A DNA stretch of 64,000 nt from Campanula takesimana (GCA_026119855.1 JAOWBW010000145.1:682001-746000); one strand, 5' to 3'; positions 24,530 to 37,248 are shown, numbered from the stretch's first letter. Notes: generated from the sequence alone by a model not told the origin. Translations and numbers: made by a program.

Positions 24530-25608
24530 TCACGACGCAAAATAATACCTCCTGAAATTATCCGTTACCTGGTGAGTGCTGATTGATTGCAAATACTCTA
24601 CCCGAAACCTTGGGCTTCCCGAAGCATCCCTCTTCTGACCCTGTGGTATTCCAGTTCCTGTCCTCGATGACTGAACTCTAAACCTCGGACAATCTTTAAC
24701 GAAGTGTCCCAACTGACCACACTTCACACATTTTCCTTGCTTCTTCCAACACTTGTATTCTGAGTGTCCTTTCCTCTGACAGTAGCTGCAGACTTTCCCA
24801 TTTCGTGTCCCCTTATTAGAACCTTGATTTCCTACTGTTGGTTGCCCTAAAAGTTGCCCTCTGAATCGAGTTTGCACTCCAGAATTACCTCTGTTATCCG
24901 AATGTTGCTGTTGTGACTTACTCTGTCCTCCTTGCTTACCCGGGTTAACCATCTCAGTCTTCCTTTTGTGTTCCCCAATATCCTTCTCAATCAAGTAGGC
25001 TCGATCCACCGCATCCTGAAAAGGTTGAATTATTTGGGCTAAAAGTTGAGTCCTAATAGCTGTCTTCAAACCCCTGATCAATCTCATCGCTTTCTGCTCC
25101 TCGGTCCGCACAAGGTAGTCACAACACCTGGCTAATTCTGCGAACTTAGCCGAGTACTGTGCTACTGACATCATGCCTTGCTCCAAGCTGAGGAACTCGA
25201 TCTCTTTCCGGTTTTGATCCACTAGAGAGATAAAATGATCCTTGAATTTCCTCACGAACCACTCCAAGGATATGGTACAAGAGTCGCATCCCAACTGGTC
25301 TTCAGTGCCTTCCACCAATGTTCCGCAGCCCCCACGAGCTTATAAGCTGCAAACTGAACCCTATCCTCATCAGTGCAACAAAAGACATCGTAGATTTTCT
25401 CCATCGATTCTATCCATAGCTCGGCTTTCTTCACATCCGGCTCACCGTCGTACTCACTTGGTTTCAACTTTAAAAACTGCTCCAACCCATATCGCGGAGG
25501 TGCTACATGTTCCTCTCACGGCCCTTGGTCATGAATTGATTTCACGGCCGCTTTAAACCTCCTTGAAACATTGCACGGTTTTCTTCCCGAAGATCATTCT
25601 GATTCTGA
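24530..25608 (-). pseudogene. Gag of element C, copy 2 (broken)
   Basis: Copy 2 keeps both zinc knuckles in an open frame (262 aa, 24530-25318) but has a one-base deletion near 25263 (ACTCCAAGG against ACTCCCAAGG in copy 1). This separates it from the capsid N-terminal part (25252-25485). The start codon region is lost in a deletion of about 40 bases near 25627. The two C copies are therefore disabled by different mutations. Confidence 0.75.
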
Positions 25609-25713
25609 GCCCCACTAGAACCTTCACCAAACATCAACCGTTACTCACTCCGAACACAACTACCCTCCTAGGTCGTTCTAGCCACCTATACCGATACTTA
25701 GAGCTAAACCATA

Positions 25714-25725
25714 GCTCTGATACCA
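25714..25725 (-). promoter_or_regulatory. Primer-binding site, C interior 2
   Basis: Minus-strand TGGTATCAGAGC directly beside the start of LTR C3 (25728). Confidence 0.85.
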
Positions 25726-25727
25726 AC

Positions 25728-28428
25728 TGTCGCGACCCCGAACCCCGCGGGCCCGAGACCGCGAGCTGGACGTCGACTTAAAACCAAAACTATGAAATAC
25801 CGAAGTTAAAAATTCCATTTTGAACCAAAGATGATAACACAAGGTTTTACAAATCCAAGATTAAATCAACAATGTACATCCAACATAAGCTCCACAGCTT
25901 ATACCCAAAAGAATAAAATATACAATTCTTAATGACGTCAATAATGGTAAAACTATCCCCAAAATGTTATACATTTAAATAATGTAAACCGATCCATAAC
26001 AACCTGCCCCAAAATCTCAATCCTCTCGACGTCCTCCTTGAACCGCGAATCCTAATCCTTTTCCTCCTGGGGGGGGGTTAAGGAAAAATAAAGATGGAAA
26101 TAAACGGGGTGAGATAAAATCTCAGTAAGTTACTAATACAACTACATGACATGCTAATATGCAATGACCAATAGCAATTAACATAAGACAGATAGCAGCG
26201 GAATAATAAGTGACATGCTGACGAACGGTAACATCCAATAATCAATCATATAAATAAACATATAACAACAAATGAGAGGCTCCCTATCGCCAACCGTCCC
26301 ATACCGGTTGGAAATAACGACCAGCTCATCATGCAACACATAAAGCTGAAATAAACACTCATAAGTGGATACATAGCCAAGGTTTCACCCAACTGAAGAA
26401 CCAAATAAAGGTCGCTGCGCAGCTTTAATAAACAACAATTCATCATCTTCATACTAGCATGAAAGCTGAAGAGAAACCCGGTACCGGAACCAATAACAAT
26501 GAGAGTGTCACAAAGGACAAGAGCCATGCCACAAAGTCACGCTCGGTAGCTAGATACATTCACAAAGGAAGCTAACTTATCCCTTCCAAGGCCAATCTGG
26601 AAAAGGGGGTATAGAAGGGGCAAAACAATGGTCAACATTATAATGGACTTGGCTTTGCCATTATAATCTTTCCCATCGCCCGATGCAACAAATATGCCAG
26701 CTGGGCTTCCAAATAAATGCTAAGTAATAAATACTAGCTTAAATAAACAATTTAAGGTTCCAAAGTAGGGAACCATACCAATTAATCACCATAAAAGATG
26801 CAAACGATTACTCAAGAATAGTTCAACAACAATAGCACAAGGAGTTTCTCATAAAAGAGTCCAACAACATTGACCGTTAAAACATAATGATTGCAAGATA
26901 AGGCACATACCAAATACATCCTAAATATGATACCCACAAGTTAATCATAAAGAGCACAACCCAAACGGTCGCTCACCAATGGCACAATGACTATTACCAA
27001 AATGATCATAAACATTTACTCAAAAGATATACTAGGACTATGAACTCAACCATCTCATCACACCTGGAATTCCAAATAAGAAATCCGAATGAATACATCT
27101 TAAGGTTAATCAAACCGTAGGTACCCAATTGCCAATTCACGCTTATCTCCGTTCATAACGAACCCATTCTAAACACCCCAAACGAATCCGAAAGGTTACA
27201 CTTATTAGAACATGATCACGACAGGACTAAACCCTACACCTTGGTGTTCAATAACAACCCTCTAGGTACTATAGGACATCGCCTAAAACCTAGACCAAGT
27301 CTTACTCGAAATTCAATTCGGTTGGAACAAACACGAACACATCATAAGATGCCCAAACAATACTTGATCAAATTACATAACTCTATTGTTCACAAAGGAA
27401 CCAATTTTAATTACTAAAGTGTTCCACGGTGTTATCTTAAGTTAATTAGGAGAAGGAAACCTAAACTAGGTAAGCCATTAGTCTTAAACCAAGCAAAAAG
27501 GTCAAAATCCCAAGCAGGCGGGCGGGCGGGCGCTCGGGCAGGGGCAGGCGCGCGCTTGTTTCAACAGAAGGTTTGATCGCTGGAAAAAGGGGTGCAGGCG
27601 GGCGCCTGGTCTACGCATTGGCCAAGAACAGAGCTGGGTAATGCCATTTCGACCAAAACCACAATCCATCATTCAAGTATCAAAATCAAAGCTTCCCAAT
27701 ACATTTCTAAAGCTCCTAAACAACACCCAACCTAAAGGGAACCTAAATAACACCCTTTAATCACCCAAACCAACACCAAATCCCCACATTCAAGATTTCA
27801 CCATTTTTACCCAAAAACTCAAATAAATTCAAAATAAATTCTATACTCAACCAAACTTCAAATTTAACACATCAAGCATTATATAAACATGATATGAACA
27901 TTTTAGCATAAAAATGGGGGGAAAGTAACTTACTTAAATTTTCTCAAAGGTGTCGGAACTCGAAATTTCTTGGCTTCCTACGATCCTATCGACGATCTAA
28001 ACAAGATTCATGTTTTAAGAAATGAGAAATAATGAGAGGAAGAGAAAGAAAATGAAGAGAGAAGTGAGAGGAAAAACTTACTCAATGGATAGAGAGAGAG
28101 GGAGAGATTGCTGGGAGAGAGGGAAAAGTGAGGTGAGGGTGAAAGAGAGGGAGGTGAGGGGAAAAGAGGGAGTAAGTAGGATGATTAGAGAATTTACACA
28201 TAGGCCCCTCCCCTACACACTAACACAATACTTACACTCCCTACTAACCATTAAGACCCAACAATACTACACTAACCCAAATAAAGTGCTAGGCATAAAT
28301 TATTATAACACATACAAAGCACACATAATTCATTAATTAAATAATAATTTAAATGAATAAATGAGCAAATAAATAAATGATAATTATTTATTACTAATAA
28401 AATAGAGCCTAGTTTTCGGGTCGTGACA
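25728..28428 (-). mobile_element. LTR C3 (outer LTR of tandem element C)
   Basis: A 2.70 kb LTR ending GGTCGTGACA, followed by AAGAG, the same five bases that precede LTR C1. The flank then continues as element B LTR. It shares the shorter GC cluster with C2. Confidence 0.9.
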
Positions 28429-28770
28429 AAGAGAGAGAGAGAGAAGGCTGGGAAATGGTGAGGGAGAGAGTGAGGGAGGAAGGTGAGGGGAAAGGAGGGA
28501 GTAAGTAGGATGATAATAAAAGAAGTTACACTTAGGCCTCCTTCCCTACTCAACTAACACAAAAACTCTTTTCCCCCTATCAACTAAGATCCAATAAATT
28601 CCACACTAGCACAATTTGTCAATTAAAATGCTAAGCATAAAATATTATGAAACACAAAATGCACACATAATTATTTAAATAAATAAATAATTTAAATAAA
28701 TAAATAAGAAATAAATAAATAATTAAATATTTACTACTAAGAAGTAGAGGCGGGTCTTCGGGTCGTGACA
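28429..28770 (-). mobile_element. Left LTR of element B, second segment
   Basis: Begins with the AAGAG duplication and a GA-rich tract and ends GGTCGTGACA before a PPT. Together with 12652-14442 it makes an LTR of about 2.1 kb split by element C. Confidence 0.85.
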
Positions 28771-30317
28771 TTCACTCCACCTTAAAAGAAAATTCGTCCC
28801 GAATTTTAAATTACTTACCCGAAGATCAAATAGCCACGGTTACGCAAATTCCGCCACTTCCCGAATTTCTCAATCATCCATTTTAAACCATCATATGATA
28901 ACCTTAAATAATGCTTACAACATAACAACCTCTCTTACCTAGCTTCCTTCATTCATTATCTTCACTACTAATTAGAATCCATATTCAAAATCGAAGAATC
29001 CAAATTGCTCCTAAACATAACTCTCGAGATACTACAAGCTTATCTCATTTCATAAACTTAATTACACTGCAAGGATACTTCCATTTGTAAACCGCATACT
29101 TAGTATTACTCCCCCGAGATTCAAAACATTAAACCATCTCGAGCTAAATCAGCTTCTTGAAATATGGAAAGCTAAAGAAATTTTCCGTCCCCACAATATT
29201 CACCAAGGTGGCTATATCTTCAAGGATTCCATTATAGTGCTTTCACCTTAGATGGCACCTTAAACTAGAGGTACAATGTAAGCCCAAAATTTTAATACAA
29301 AATGTTTACTTAAATCCACGCTATAATTTCATCATCACATTACTCCAAACCTTTGAAAGCCTAAAACAATTACAAACACTCAGTAGTCCGTAAGACCATC
29401 CAAATTTTATCTCCAATGGATTTCCTCTAACTCCCTTTTAAATTGATAATTCGTGCTTACACACCCCAAGGAAATTTAGCAATTCCTAAATCTTCAATGG
29501 CTAACCTACCTTAGTCTTTCACATATACATTTATAATCTCAATGATACTTAGGCCCAATCGTACTACCATCATAATAAACCAATTAGCTAGCCACATTCC
29601 AACTGACCCAATACCAAATCATAGTACTCTTTAAAATGCCCATGTATTGAAACCCAACTTTCTTCACATACCCTTAATCCAAATCGAGAAACGCCACCAA
29701 GAAAAGATTTAGAACCATAAAACAACCATTTAACTAAAACTCAAAATGCCTTTAATACAATTCGAGAAATTCTTGCCCTCTCAAAATGTGCTTAGTCCTT
29801 TCAAACTTAACTCGCTTACCACCATTAATGATTATAACTTCCACAATATACTAGTCACTCATAGCAAATCATGCATTTCTTCATACTAACCAATTCCGAT
29901 GCACTCACGTAGATGTACTAGAAGTAAACAAAAATCTCCTATCATGAAATCCTCAATTGAATCCTCCGCTCTTATAACCCAACCGATACAATATGGATAT
30001 TGATCTAATTATTAGCACTACCACCTTGTACCATAACAACTCAATTTAACCCAAGTTCCTCCCCAAACACTAGGCACTATTCAGAAGAAAATGGAAATCT
30101 TACAAATGATAAATACACCCAACAATTTGGTATAGACATCCCATTGCCACCTACTTAAATTATATATTCAAATTCCATATAAGAAAAGATGTGTATAACT
30201 CTACCCAAAGGAACGGTCTCAAACGATTTTAGGAAATAGGAGTAAAGAATGTAACAGTCCTCCTACAACAAACCGACTAAAGTATGACATTTCCCTTCTC
30301 AAAATGACATCAAAACC
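28771..30317 (-). other. Element B interior, PPT and pol-less region
   Basis: The PPT is at 28771-28788. The remainder is homologous to the pol-less region of C but more diverged, with no recognisable enzyme domain. Confidence 0.6.
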
Positions 30318-30659
30318 TTATGATAGTAATATGATTAATTTAGCAGGTAAGGCATGTCTATCCTTAAGCACAACATAAGCACATAAGACTTCATCAGATA
30401 TCCCACACTCCTCCATAGGAGTAGATACTGGCAACACATAAGTCAAAGACTCAGGAGAAATAAATGCAACAAAATGCACAGAAACATATGAATGCGATGA
30501 TCCTAAAAATGCACGCTCTCGCTCTCTCGACACAAAATTAATACCTCCTGAAACTGATGAGTTACCCGTTGAGTGCTGATTGATCGCAAATACCCTACCC
30601 TGAACCTTTAGGGTTTCCCGAAGTATCTCTCTTCTGACCCTGTGCAGTACCAGCGTCAC
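30318..30659 (-). pseudogene. Protease-region remnant of element B
   Basis: A 113-aa frame containing GSSHSYVSVHF, the segment after the active-site loop in the related element A protein, then SPESLTYVLPVSTPMEE. The catalytic Asp itself is not preserved in this frame. It corresponds to the protease vestiges of C. Confidence 0.5.
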
Positions 30660-31629
30660 TCCCGGATGATTGATATCTGCCCCTAAGACAATCTCTCACA
30701 AAATGCCCCAACTGACCACAATTCACACATTTTCCTTATTTCTTCCAACACTTGTCTTCCGAGTGTCCTTCCCTCTGAAAATAGTTGCAGATCTTCCCAT
30801 TCGTGTCCCCTGATTAGTACCTTGATTCCTCACTATTGGTTGTCCCTGAGGTTGCTCTCCGAATCGAGTTTGCATTCCAGAATTGCCTCTGTTATCCGAA
30901 TGTTGCTGTTGTGACTTGCTTACTCGGGTTAACCATCTCAGTCTTCCTTTGGTGTTCCCCGATGTCTTGCTCTATCAAATAGGCATGGTCCACCGCATCC
31001 TGAAAAAGTTGAATTCTCTGGGCTATTAACTGTGTCCTAATAGCTGTCTTCAAGCCCCTGATAAACCTCATTTCTTTCTGCTCCTCGGTCCGCACAAGGT
31101 AGTCACAATACCTGGCTAATTCTGTGAACTTAGCCGAGTATTGTGCTACTGACAACAAGCCTTGATCCAAGTTGAGGAACTCGATCTCTTTCCGGTTCTG
31201 ATCCACTAGAGGGATAAAGTGTTCCCCGAATTTCCTCACAAACAACTCCCAAGAATAAGGTACAAGAGTCGCATCCAACTGGCCTTAAGTGCCTTCCACC
31301 AATGCTCAGCGGCTTCCACTAGCTTATAAGCCGCAAACCGAACCCTATCCTCGTCCGTGCAACCAAAAACATCGTAAATCTTCTCCATTGACTCAATCCA
31401 CATTCCGCCTTTTTTACATCAGGCTCACCATCGTACTCACTTGGTTTCAACTTTAAGAACTGCTCCAACCCATATCATGGAGGTGCTACATGTTCCTCTC
31501 TCGGCCCGTGGTCATGAATTGCTTTCATCGCTGCTTCAAACATCCCCTGAAACATTGCACGGTTCTCTTCCCGTAGATCATTCTGATTCGGAGTCCCACT
31601 AGAACCTTCACCAGCTCTTCTATAGCCAT
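30660..31629 (-). pseudogene. Gag of element B (broken)
   Basis: A diverged homologue of the C gag. The clearest open part is 30892-31278 (128 aa: LVDQNRKEIEFL, VAQYSAKFTELARYCDYL, RGLKTAIRTQL). Knuckle sequence at about 30690-30790 is degenerate (one Cys codon lost, frame shifts). The ATG equivalent is at 31629. Frameshifts separate capsid N-terminus, capsid C-terminus and knuckles. Confidence 0.7.
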
Positions 31630-31747
31630 TTAGAATAAATACCTGCATAACATCAACCGTTACTCACTCCGAACACAACTACCCTCCTAGGTCATTCTAG
31701 TCCACCTATACTTATACTTAGAGCTAAACCATAGATCTGATACCAAC

Positions 31748-33247
31748 TGTCGCGACCCCGACCCCGCGGGCCCGGAACTCGCGAGCTGGACGTCGACTTA
31801 CAACAATACACCAAAATACTGAAGATATAAATTCCATTTTTATACCCAGAAGGTTTAAAACAAAGTTTTAGAAATCCAAGTTTAACAACTACCATATACT
31901 ACTAGTATAAGCTCCACAAGCTTACACCAAAAATACAAAAGATTACAAATCTTAATGACGTCATTGTTGGTAAAACTATCCCCAAAAGGTTATACATTTA
32001 AATAATGCAAAACCGATCAATAACAACCTGCCCAAAAGCTCAATCCTCTCGACGTCCTCCTCGATCCGCAAATCCTAATCATTTCCTCCTTGGGGGGGGT
32101 TAAGGAAAAACAAAGATAAAAGAAAGGGGGTGAGATAAATCTCAATAAGTTACTAATGCAACTACATGACATGCTGTAATGCAATAAACAATAATAATAA
32201 TCTCACATAGCACGTAGCAATATCATTTAACAGATAGCAGCGGAAATAAACAAGTAACAAAGGATACTGAGTCAAGGTTTCCCCAACAAAGGATATAACA
32301 ATCTGATCAATGGCGATAGGGCCGCATCGAAGAGCAGCATCAATAAGCAGCATCAAAGAGCCGATAAACCAATCAACGATAGCAGCATCATAGCTGAAGA
32401 GAAAACCCGGTACCGGAACCAATAACCAAACGATAACTGAGTATACGACACGTAGTCGCAACCCCTTATAATAGCTAGACTGTTCCCAAAAAATGAGCTA
32501 GCTCATCTCACATCCAAGGCCAATCTGGAGGAGGGAAATAATGGGGCAAAACAATGGTAAACATTATAATGGACTCGGCTCGTTGCCATTATAATCTTTT
32601 CCATCGGCCGACACAACCACGAATACAGCTGGACTTTCAAATAAATGCCAAGTAATAAATACTAGCTCAAATAAACACCTAATGATTCCAAAGTAGGGAA
32701 CCATACCAAATATCACCAAGAAGATGAAATAAAACCAACCACACATAATAAAGTGCTCAACCATTTCCAAACAATAATTAATCAAATCCCATAATACATT
32801 TGTTCACGAAGGAACCATTTTCAACACTAGAGTATCCCACAATGTCTATTTAAATTAATTAGAGTGACACCCAAAGTCTATACCTAATATACAAACCAAG
32901 CCTAAACCAAATAAAAGAGAGTGCCAGGAAACAGTGGCGGGCGGGCGCCTAAACAGGGGCGGGCGGGCGCTCATTGATCAGAAGGTTGGCAGAAGGTAAA
33001 TGGTCAGGTAGGCGGGCGCACTGGGTAGGATTTTCAGCTGGGTTTAACAATGTTCCTTACCAAAACAACCAATTTCTTACCATATTCTCAAATACTCAAA
33101 ATCAAGACTTCCAATAAGCACAACAATGAACCAAAACAACTTATAAACTTGAATAGGACCTACTTGAATAGGACCTAAATGATAACATCTAGAAACCCAA
33201 ATCAGGTTAAATCCCAACATTCAAAATATCACAAAAATCAATCAAAA
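31748..33247 (-). mobile_element. Right LTR of element B, cut by assembly gap
   Basis: Starts TGTCGCGACCCCGACCCCGC as at 12652 and follows the left LTR closely, including the GC cluster (about 32935-33020). The last roughly 600 bases expected from the left LTR are missing because the N gap begins. Confidence 0.85.
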
Positions 33248-33347
33248 NNNNNNNNNNNNNNNNNNNNNNNNNNNNNNNNNNNNNNNNNNNNNNNNNNNNN
33301 NNNNNNNNNNNNNNNNNNNNNNNNNNNNNNNNNNNNNNNNNNNNNNN
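33248..33347. other. Assembly gap (100 N)
   Basis: Exactly 100 N. The left side is LTR B; the right side is Og interior from a position well upstream of where Og copy 1 was interrupted. The size is therefore a placeholder. Confidence 0.95.
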
Positions 33348-33470
33348 TCGACGACGGCATCAACAACGAAGACATCAACAATGACGAAATCAAGACAACG
33401 AAAGGTGGAGCAACAATCATGTAGCAAAATTTTCAAAAGGGATTAAAAAAAAAAAAAAAAAAAAAACTCG

Positions 33471-33497
33471 CTAGGTGAAATCCTCAAATCAACCTAG
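33471..33497 (+). other. Candidate structured RNA motif 2, Og copy 2 (first)
   Basis: CTAGGTGA...TCAACCTAG after an A-tract. One T of the 5' arm is missing relative to copies 1 and 3. The flank GGCAAAAGTTAGAGCA is conserved. Confidence 0.5.
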
Positions 33498-33655
33498 GCA
33501 AAAGTTAGAGCACAAAAAAAAAAAATCCCCCTCAATCAAAGAAGTGCAAGATCAACATCATTCCACCAAACGAAGGACGAAGCAACATTGACAACAATCA
33601 CGACGAAAAACAATTCCATCTCGACGAATGGAGAATCCACAAGAACTACGGTTAC

Positions 33656-33701
33656 CTGAGCCTCTACACTGGAGGAACGTAGGCAACCTTCGGGTCCGGT
33701 C
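33656..33701 (+). other. Candidate structured RNA motif 1, Og copy 2
   Basis: Outer stem CTACG (33656-33660) with CGTAG (33678-33682). Inner stem CCTC (33661-33664) with GAGG (33672-33675). The second hairpin is ACC-TTCG-GGT (33686-33695), followed by CCGGTC. Confidence 0.65.
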
Positions 33702-34148
33702 TCATGCAAGAAATAAGATATGTTTAGCCCTAGCACGTTATGGTGATTGGCCTTCATCTCGAACTTGTCAAGACTTCTTTGTACGAGTCATTTGCCAATG
33801 AATTAATCACCTCAAGATTGAACAACTTTTTTTAGAATTGGAATCGCTTTCCGTTCCTTGTCGAGTCTAGGGCTTCTATTCTTTCTGCATACTCCCAATT
33901 TCTTGTAATCAAATTGGGTCTTTCTTTCTCTTCTCTCTTAAGGACTTACTTGCCTTCGTGAGTCATTCAAAAAATATACATACATGAAGTCAATACTAGG
34001 ACACTTCCCTAGTCGAGTCAATGTCACTCATCTTTAGTGACAAGAGGTCTTCACCGCAAAAATCCCATGTCTTATCTCCTCAGCCAGAGTCAATGCACAC
34101 TTCCTCATTAATCGAGTCAAAAAAAAGAAGACGCAAAAGAGATGCCCG

Positions 34149-34178
34149 CTAGATTGAAAATCCGAAAGGGCGGTCTAG
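34149..34178 (+). other. Candidate structured RNA motif 2, Og copy 2 (second)
   Basis: CTAGATTG...CGGTCTAG outer stem with inner TCC-GAAA-GGG. The upstream flank GACGCAAAAGAGATGCCCG is shared with 41756 and 60257. Confidence 0.6.
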
Positions 34179-36258
34179 GCAAAAAGCAGGGTGCGTCATA
34201 AAAAAAAATGAGAGAGTGAGAGAGAGAAGGGAAAGAGAAATGGAGATCCCCGGCTTCTAAAGAAGACAACTACACGAGTCTACATCAAATCTCCTCAGCA
34301 AGTCAATTCCCCACCAAGTCAACTTTGGATTGCAAAAGGCTCGACAAGATATGGCACCATCAAAGGTTGTCTTGGGTTATCGGCATTCATTCTCCAGTAG
34401 TGTGCATTTTTGGGTTCATGAAAAGAAGGCCCGTGGTAAACCAAGACCCATCTGAGAACGAGCCCATCATAAAAGGGCACGAGGTTGCATAAATAATCCC
34501 TAGCTAGTCAATTGGCTTGGGCAGCAAATAGCAACAACATGTGTCTCAGTTTCAAAGCTTCTGCAAGTATGTGCTTCTAAAGTACGCCGAAAGGCTCCCG
34601 AGAAATGGAGTAGCTCTTGCCATGACCTCTCATGTTTGTTCCCTCGCACGAGGATGAGTCACTCTTGCTTTGCTCAAAAATGGTGACGCCCTAGGGGCTA
34701 TGTGACACAAGAACAAGGGCTTCTTTGCTTCATTAACAATCAATAAGCCTTAGGGGCTATGCTCAAGAAAGATGTGTGAGACTATCCTCAAACTCTCTCA
34801 AAAGGGATGTTAAAAAGCCCTCTTGTCATGTGTGCCCGTACTCGTTCCCCCAATCAAGGATGGACCTTTCTCGCAATCAATGATGGCACTCTAAGGGCTA
34901 CGGTCAAGTCTTAAAGGCTCCATCGGAAAGAACCAATTCACTTCAATGTCCCCAGCAACATTTGAAGCTTCATACCGAAAGGTCTCAAGGGGCTTCGCAA
35001 TCTACAATCTTTGGGCTACGGCATACAATGATACGAGCAAAGGGCAATATTGGGGCTTCGAATAACAAGCTTTTGGGCAGTGGTACCTGAGCAATGCAAT
35101 TTGGAGTAGTCTTGTGGCTCCATGAATAGGATCAAACTTCAATGGTCCCTCAACATTTACAGTCAAAAGGCCTCTTGGTTTTAAATGAAGGCTCCGATGA
35201 TATGAATGAATTTGATGATTCTTGTTAGAACTCACAGCGAGATTCTGAAGGAAGTCTTAGAGAAAAGAAAAAAGATTCAATATGCTAGAACCACCCGGCT
35301 AAGTTATAGCGGGCAATGCCCAATATGTTAACTCTATAAGCAGAGTTACGGCCAATCCCAATGTTTCTGCAAGTACTGCACCCCCTTCTCCAAGATCAAA
35401 AGCACAGGCTGCATCCGAAGATCCGCCGTCGGCTCAACTCAAGAAGACTCAAGCAAACATACCGTTCGAGACTTTATCACACCAAGACCTTATCATCTGA
35501 AACAACATCACCATCTCCCACGAGACGTCTCCCGAAGACCGTACTACATTTTCAACATGGACCTTCCGCCATTTGGGTATCAACCACAAAAAAAGGACCA
35601 TCCATCTCCAAACAAGAGAAAGAAGGAGATCGCCTTAAAGAGTTCTTCCCAATAGCGTCATCCGCTCCCAACATAATGCTAAGCCGATTCCAAGAAAATT
35701 TGAGGCTTCACACCGAAAGGTCTCCACATCCCGCCATCTACAAACTTGATAAGCCCATGACATTTGGGGCTTAGCAATATCTCAACGCTTGGTATCAATG
35801 ATTTTCTCTTGCCCACGTCGACAACAAAAGACAGTTTATTTGAATGGGCTAAGAGTTGATTCATGTTGGGGCTTCATAAGCCACTCAAAGTTCAGCATTC
35901 GAGGGCTTTACAATCAACAACCCCTTCGCATCTTGGCATCAATAGTCCTTTTGAAGCCCCATAAACAACAAATCTCTTGGGGCTAGACATCAATTTTCGT
36001 TGGACACCGCGGCGACAACATTCAAGCAAGGCATATCCGGACTTCGATTGAACATGACTTGATCTTGGTTGGCTTTACAACACACAATGGTTAAAATGGT
36101 TCACCCACGAACTAAAAAAAATCTTTTTCTCACGTGTGTGCATATTCTTTTCATTCTAATTAAAAAAAAAAAAAAAAAAAAAAATTATTTTCTTTTTTCT
36201 TTTCTTGCGCAAAATTATGTGTTTGCATTCTCCCCCAGCATTCTCCATCATCCTTGAA

Positions 36259-36312
36259 CTACGCTGGTCTGATTCCTTCCAAGGGATACGTAGGCAGCCT
36301 TTTGGCACGACC
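36259..36312 (+). other. Candidate structured RNA motif 1, Og LTR copy 2
   Basis: CTACG/CGTAG outer stem (36259-36263, 36289-36293). Inner stem ATTCCTT/AAGGGAT with one G-T pair. The second hairpin GCC-TTTT-GGC replaces the ACC-TTCG-GGT of interior copies. Confidence 0.65.
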
Positions 36313-36799
36313 AACCCACCATCAAGAATACCATCTCGCCGACACTCCTTCAAAAGGCAAGAACAATTCATCACCATCAACATCATCATTCTCCATCCAA
36401 AGCATGGACATTCTTTATCAAAGCATCAACATCCTTCAGCAATCCATCCCCAATCAAGCGGCAATGGTAAGTGAAGGTATGAACATCATTCATCTCAAGC
36501 AATCTCCGTTTTCAAAAATCACTTCACACACAAAATCACTTTACTTCTCCCTCATGCAAAAGTGCTTCAAAATCACATCACACCACAAGCACAATTTCTC
36601 TCATAACTGCCATTTCACATCTCATACATGTCACAAGCACATATACCTGCCAAGCACACACATAACAGGTACCACTACAGAATCCGCTACTCAAGGCACT
36701 TCATCCCCAGCAGAAAATGGTCCACAGTCAACCATGCCCGCATCCCCACGATAAAGTCAACAGCAACTGCAGCTCTAAACAACAATTTGGTCCACGGTG

Positions 36800-37190
36800 A
36801 TCCCGCAATCAGCAAACGGATCCTGCCTTAGCAAACGGATCTCGCATCAGCAAACGGGTCCCGCATCAGCAAACGGATCCCGCCTAAGCAAACGGATCCC
36901 GCATCAACAAACGGATCCCGCACCAGCAAACAGATCCCGCATCAGCAAACGGATCCCGCATCAGCAAACGGATCCCGCTTCAGCAAACGGATCCCGCATC
37001 AGCAAACGGATCCCGCACCAGCACCAACGGATCCCGCTTCAGCAAACGGATCCCGCACCAGCAAACGGATCCCGTATCAGCAAAACGGACCCCGCATCAG
37101 CAAACGGATCCCGCTTCAGCAAGACGGATCCGTTTGCTGGTGCGGGATCCGTTTGCTGAAGCGGGATCCGTTTGCTGGGCGGGATCCGTT
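36800..37190 (+). repeat. 19-bp BamHI-word tandem array with inverted end
   Basis: Units of GGATCCCGCATCAGCAAAC with A/T and C/T variants, roughly 16 forward copies, then from about 37126 three to four copies in reverse orientation (GTTTGCTGNNGCGGGATCC). The turn is at a palindromic GGATCC. Reading frames through it are artefacts of the 19-base period. Confidence 0.85.
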
Positions 37191-37248
37191 CACAGGGAGC
37201 GCACCCCCCCTTCTTTCACAATTTCAAATTCCCCTCTTTCTTTAAATT

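Larger units (their letters stand above)
33348..36183 (+). other. Non-coding interior of Og copy 2
   Basis: Matches 40957-43800. In order: A-tract, motif 2 (33471), motif 1 (33656), motif 2 (34149), then a long tract with recurrent GGGGCTT/GGGGCTA words. Frames at 35361-35774 are homologous to those near 42973 but shift between copies, so I do not call a gene. Mini-Gag and leader of this copy lie in the gap. Confidence 0.6.

Noticed and set aside
35361..35774. 137-aa frame in Og copy 2 and related 183/157-aa frames at 42819-43446
   Set aside because: Homologous DNA is open in different frames in different copies and contains stops in copy 1, so coding is not supported. It may be a vestige of a longer Gag-Pol.
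36797..37159. Repetitive 120-aa frame of the type ...SKRIPHQQTDPA...
   Set aside because: A product of the 19-bp tandem array; copy 3 shows different frames over the same array.
36800..37190. CRISPR-like array (19-bp repeats)
   Set aside because: Units are directly adjacent with no unique spacers, in a plant LTR.
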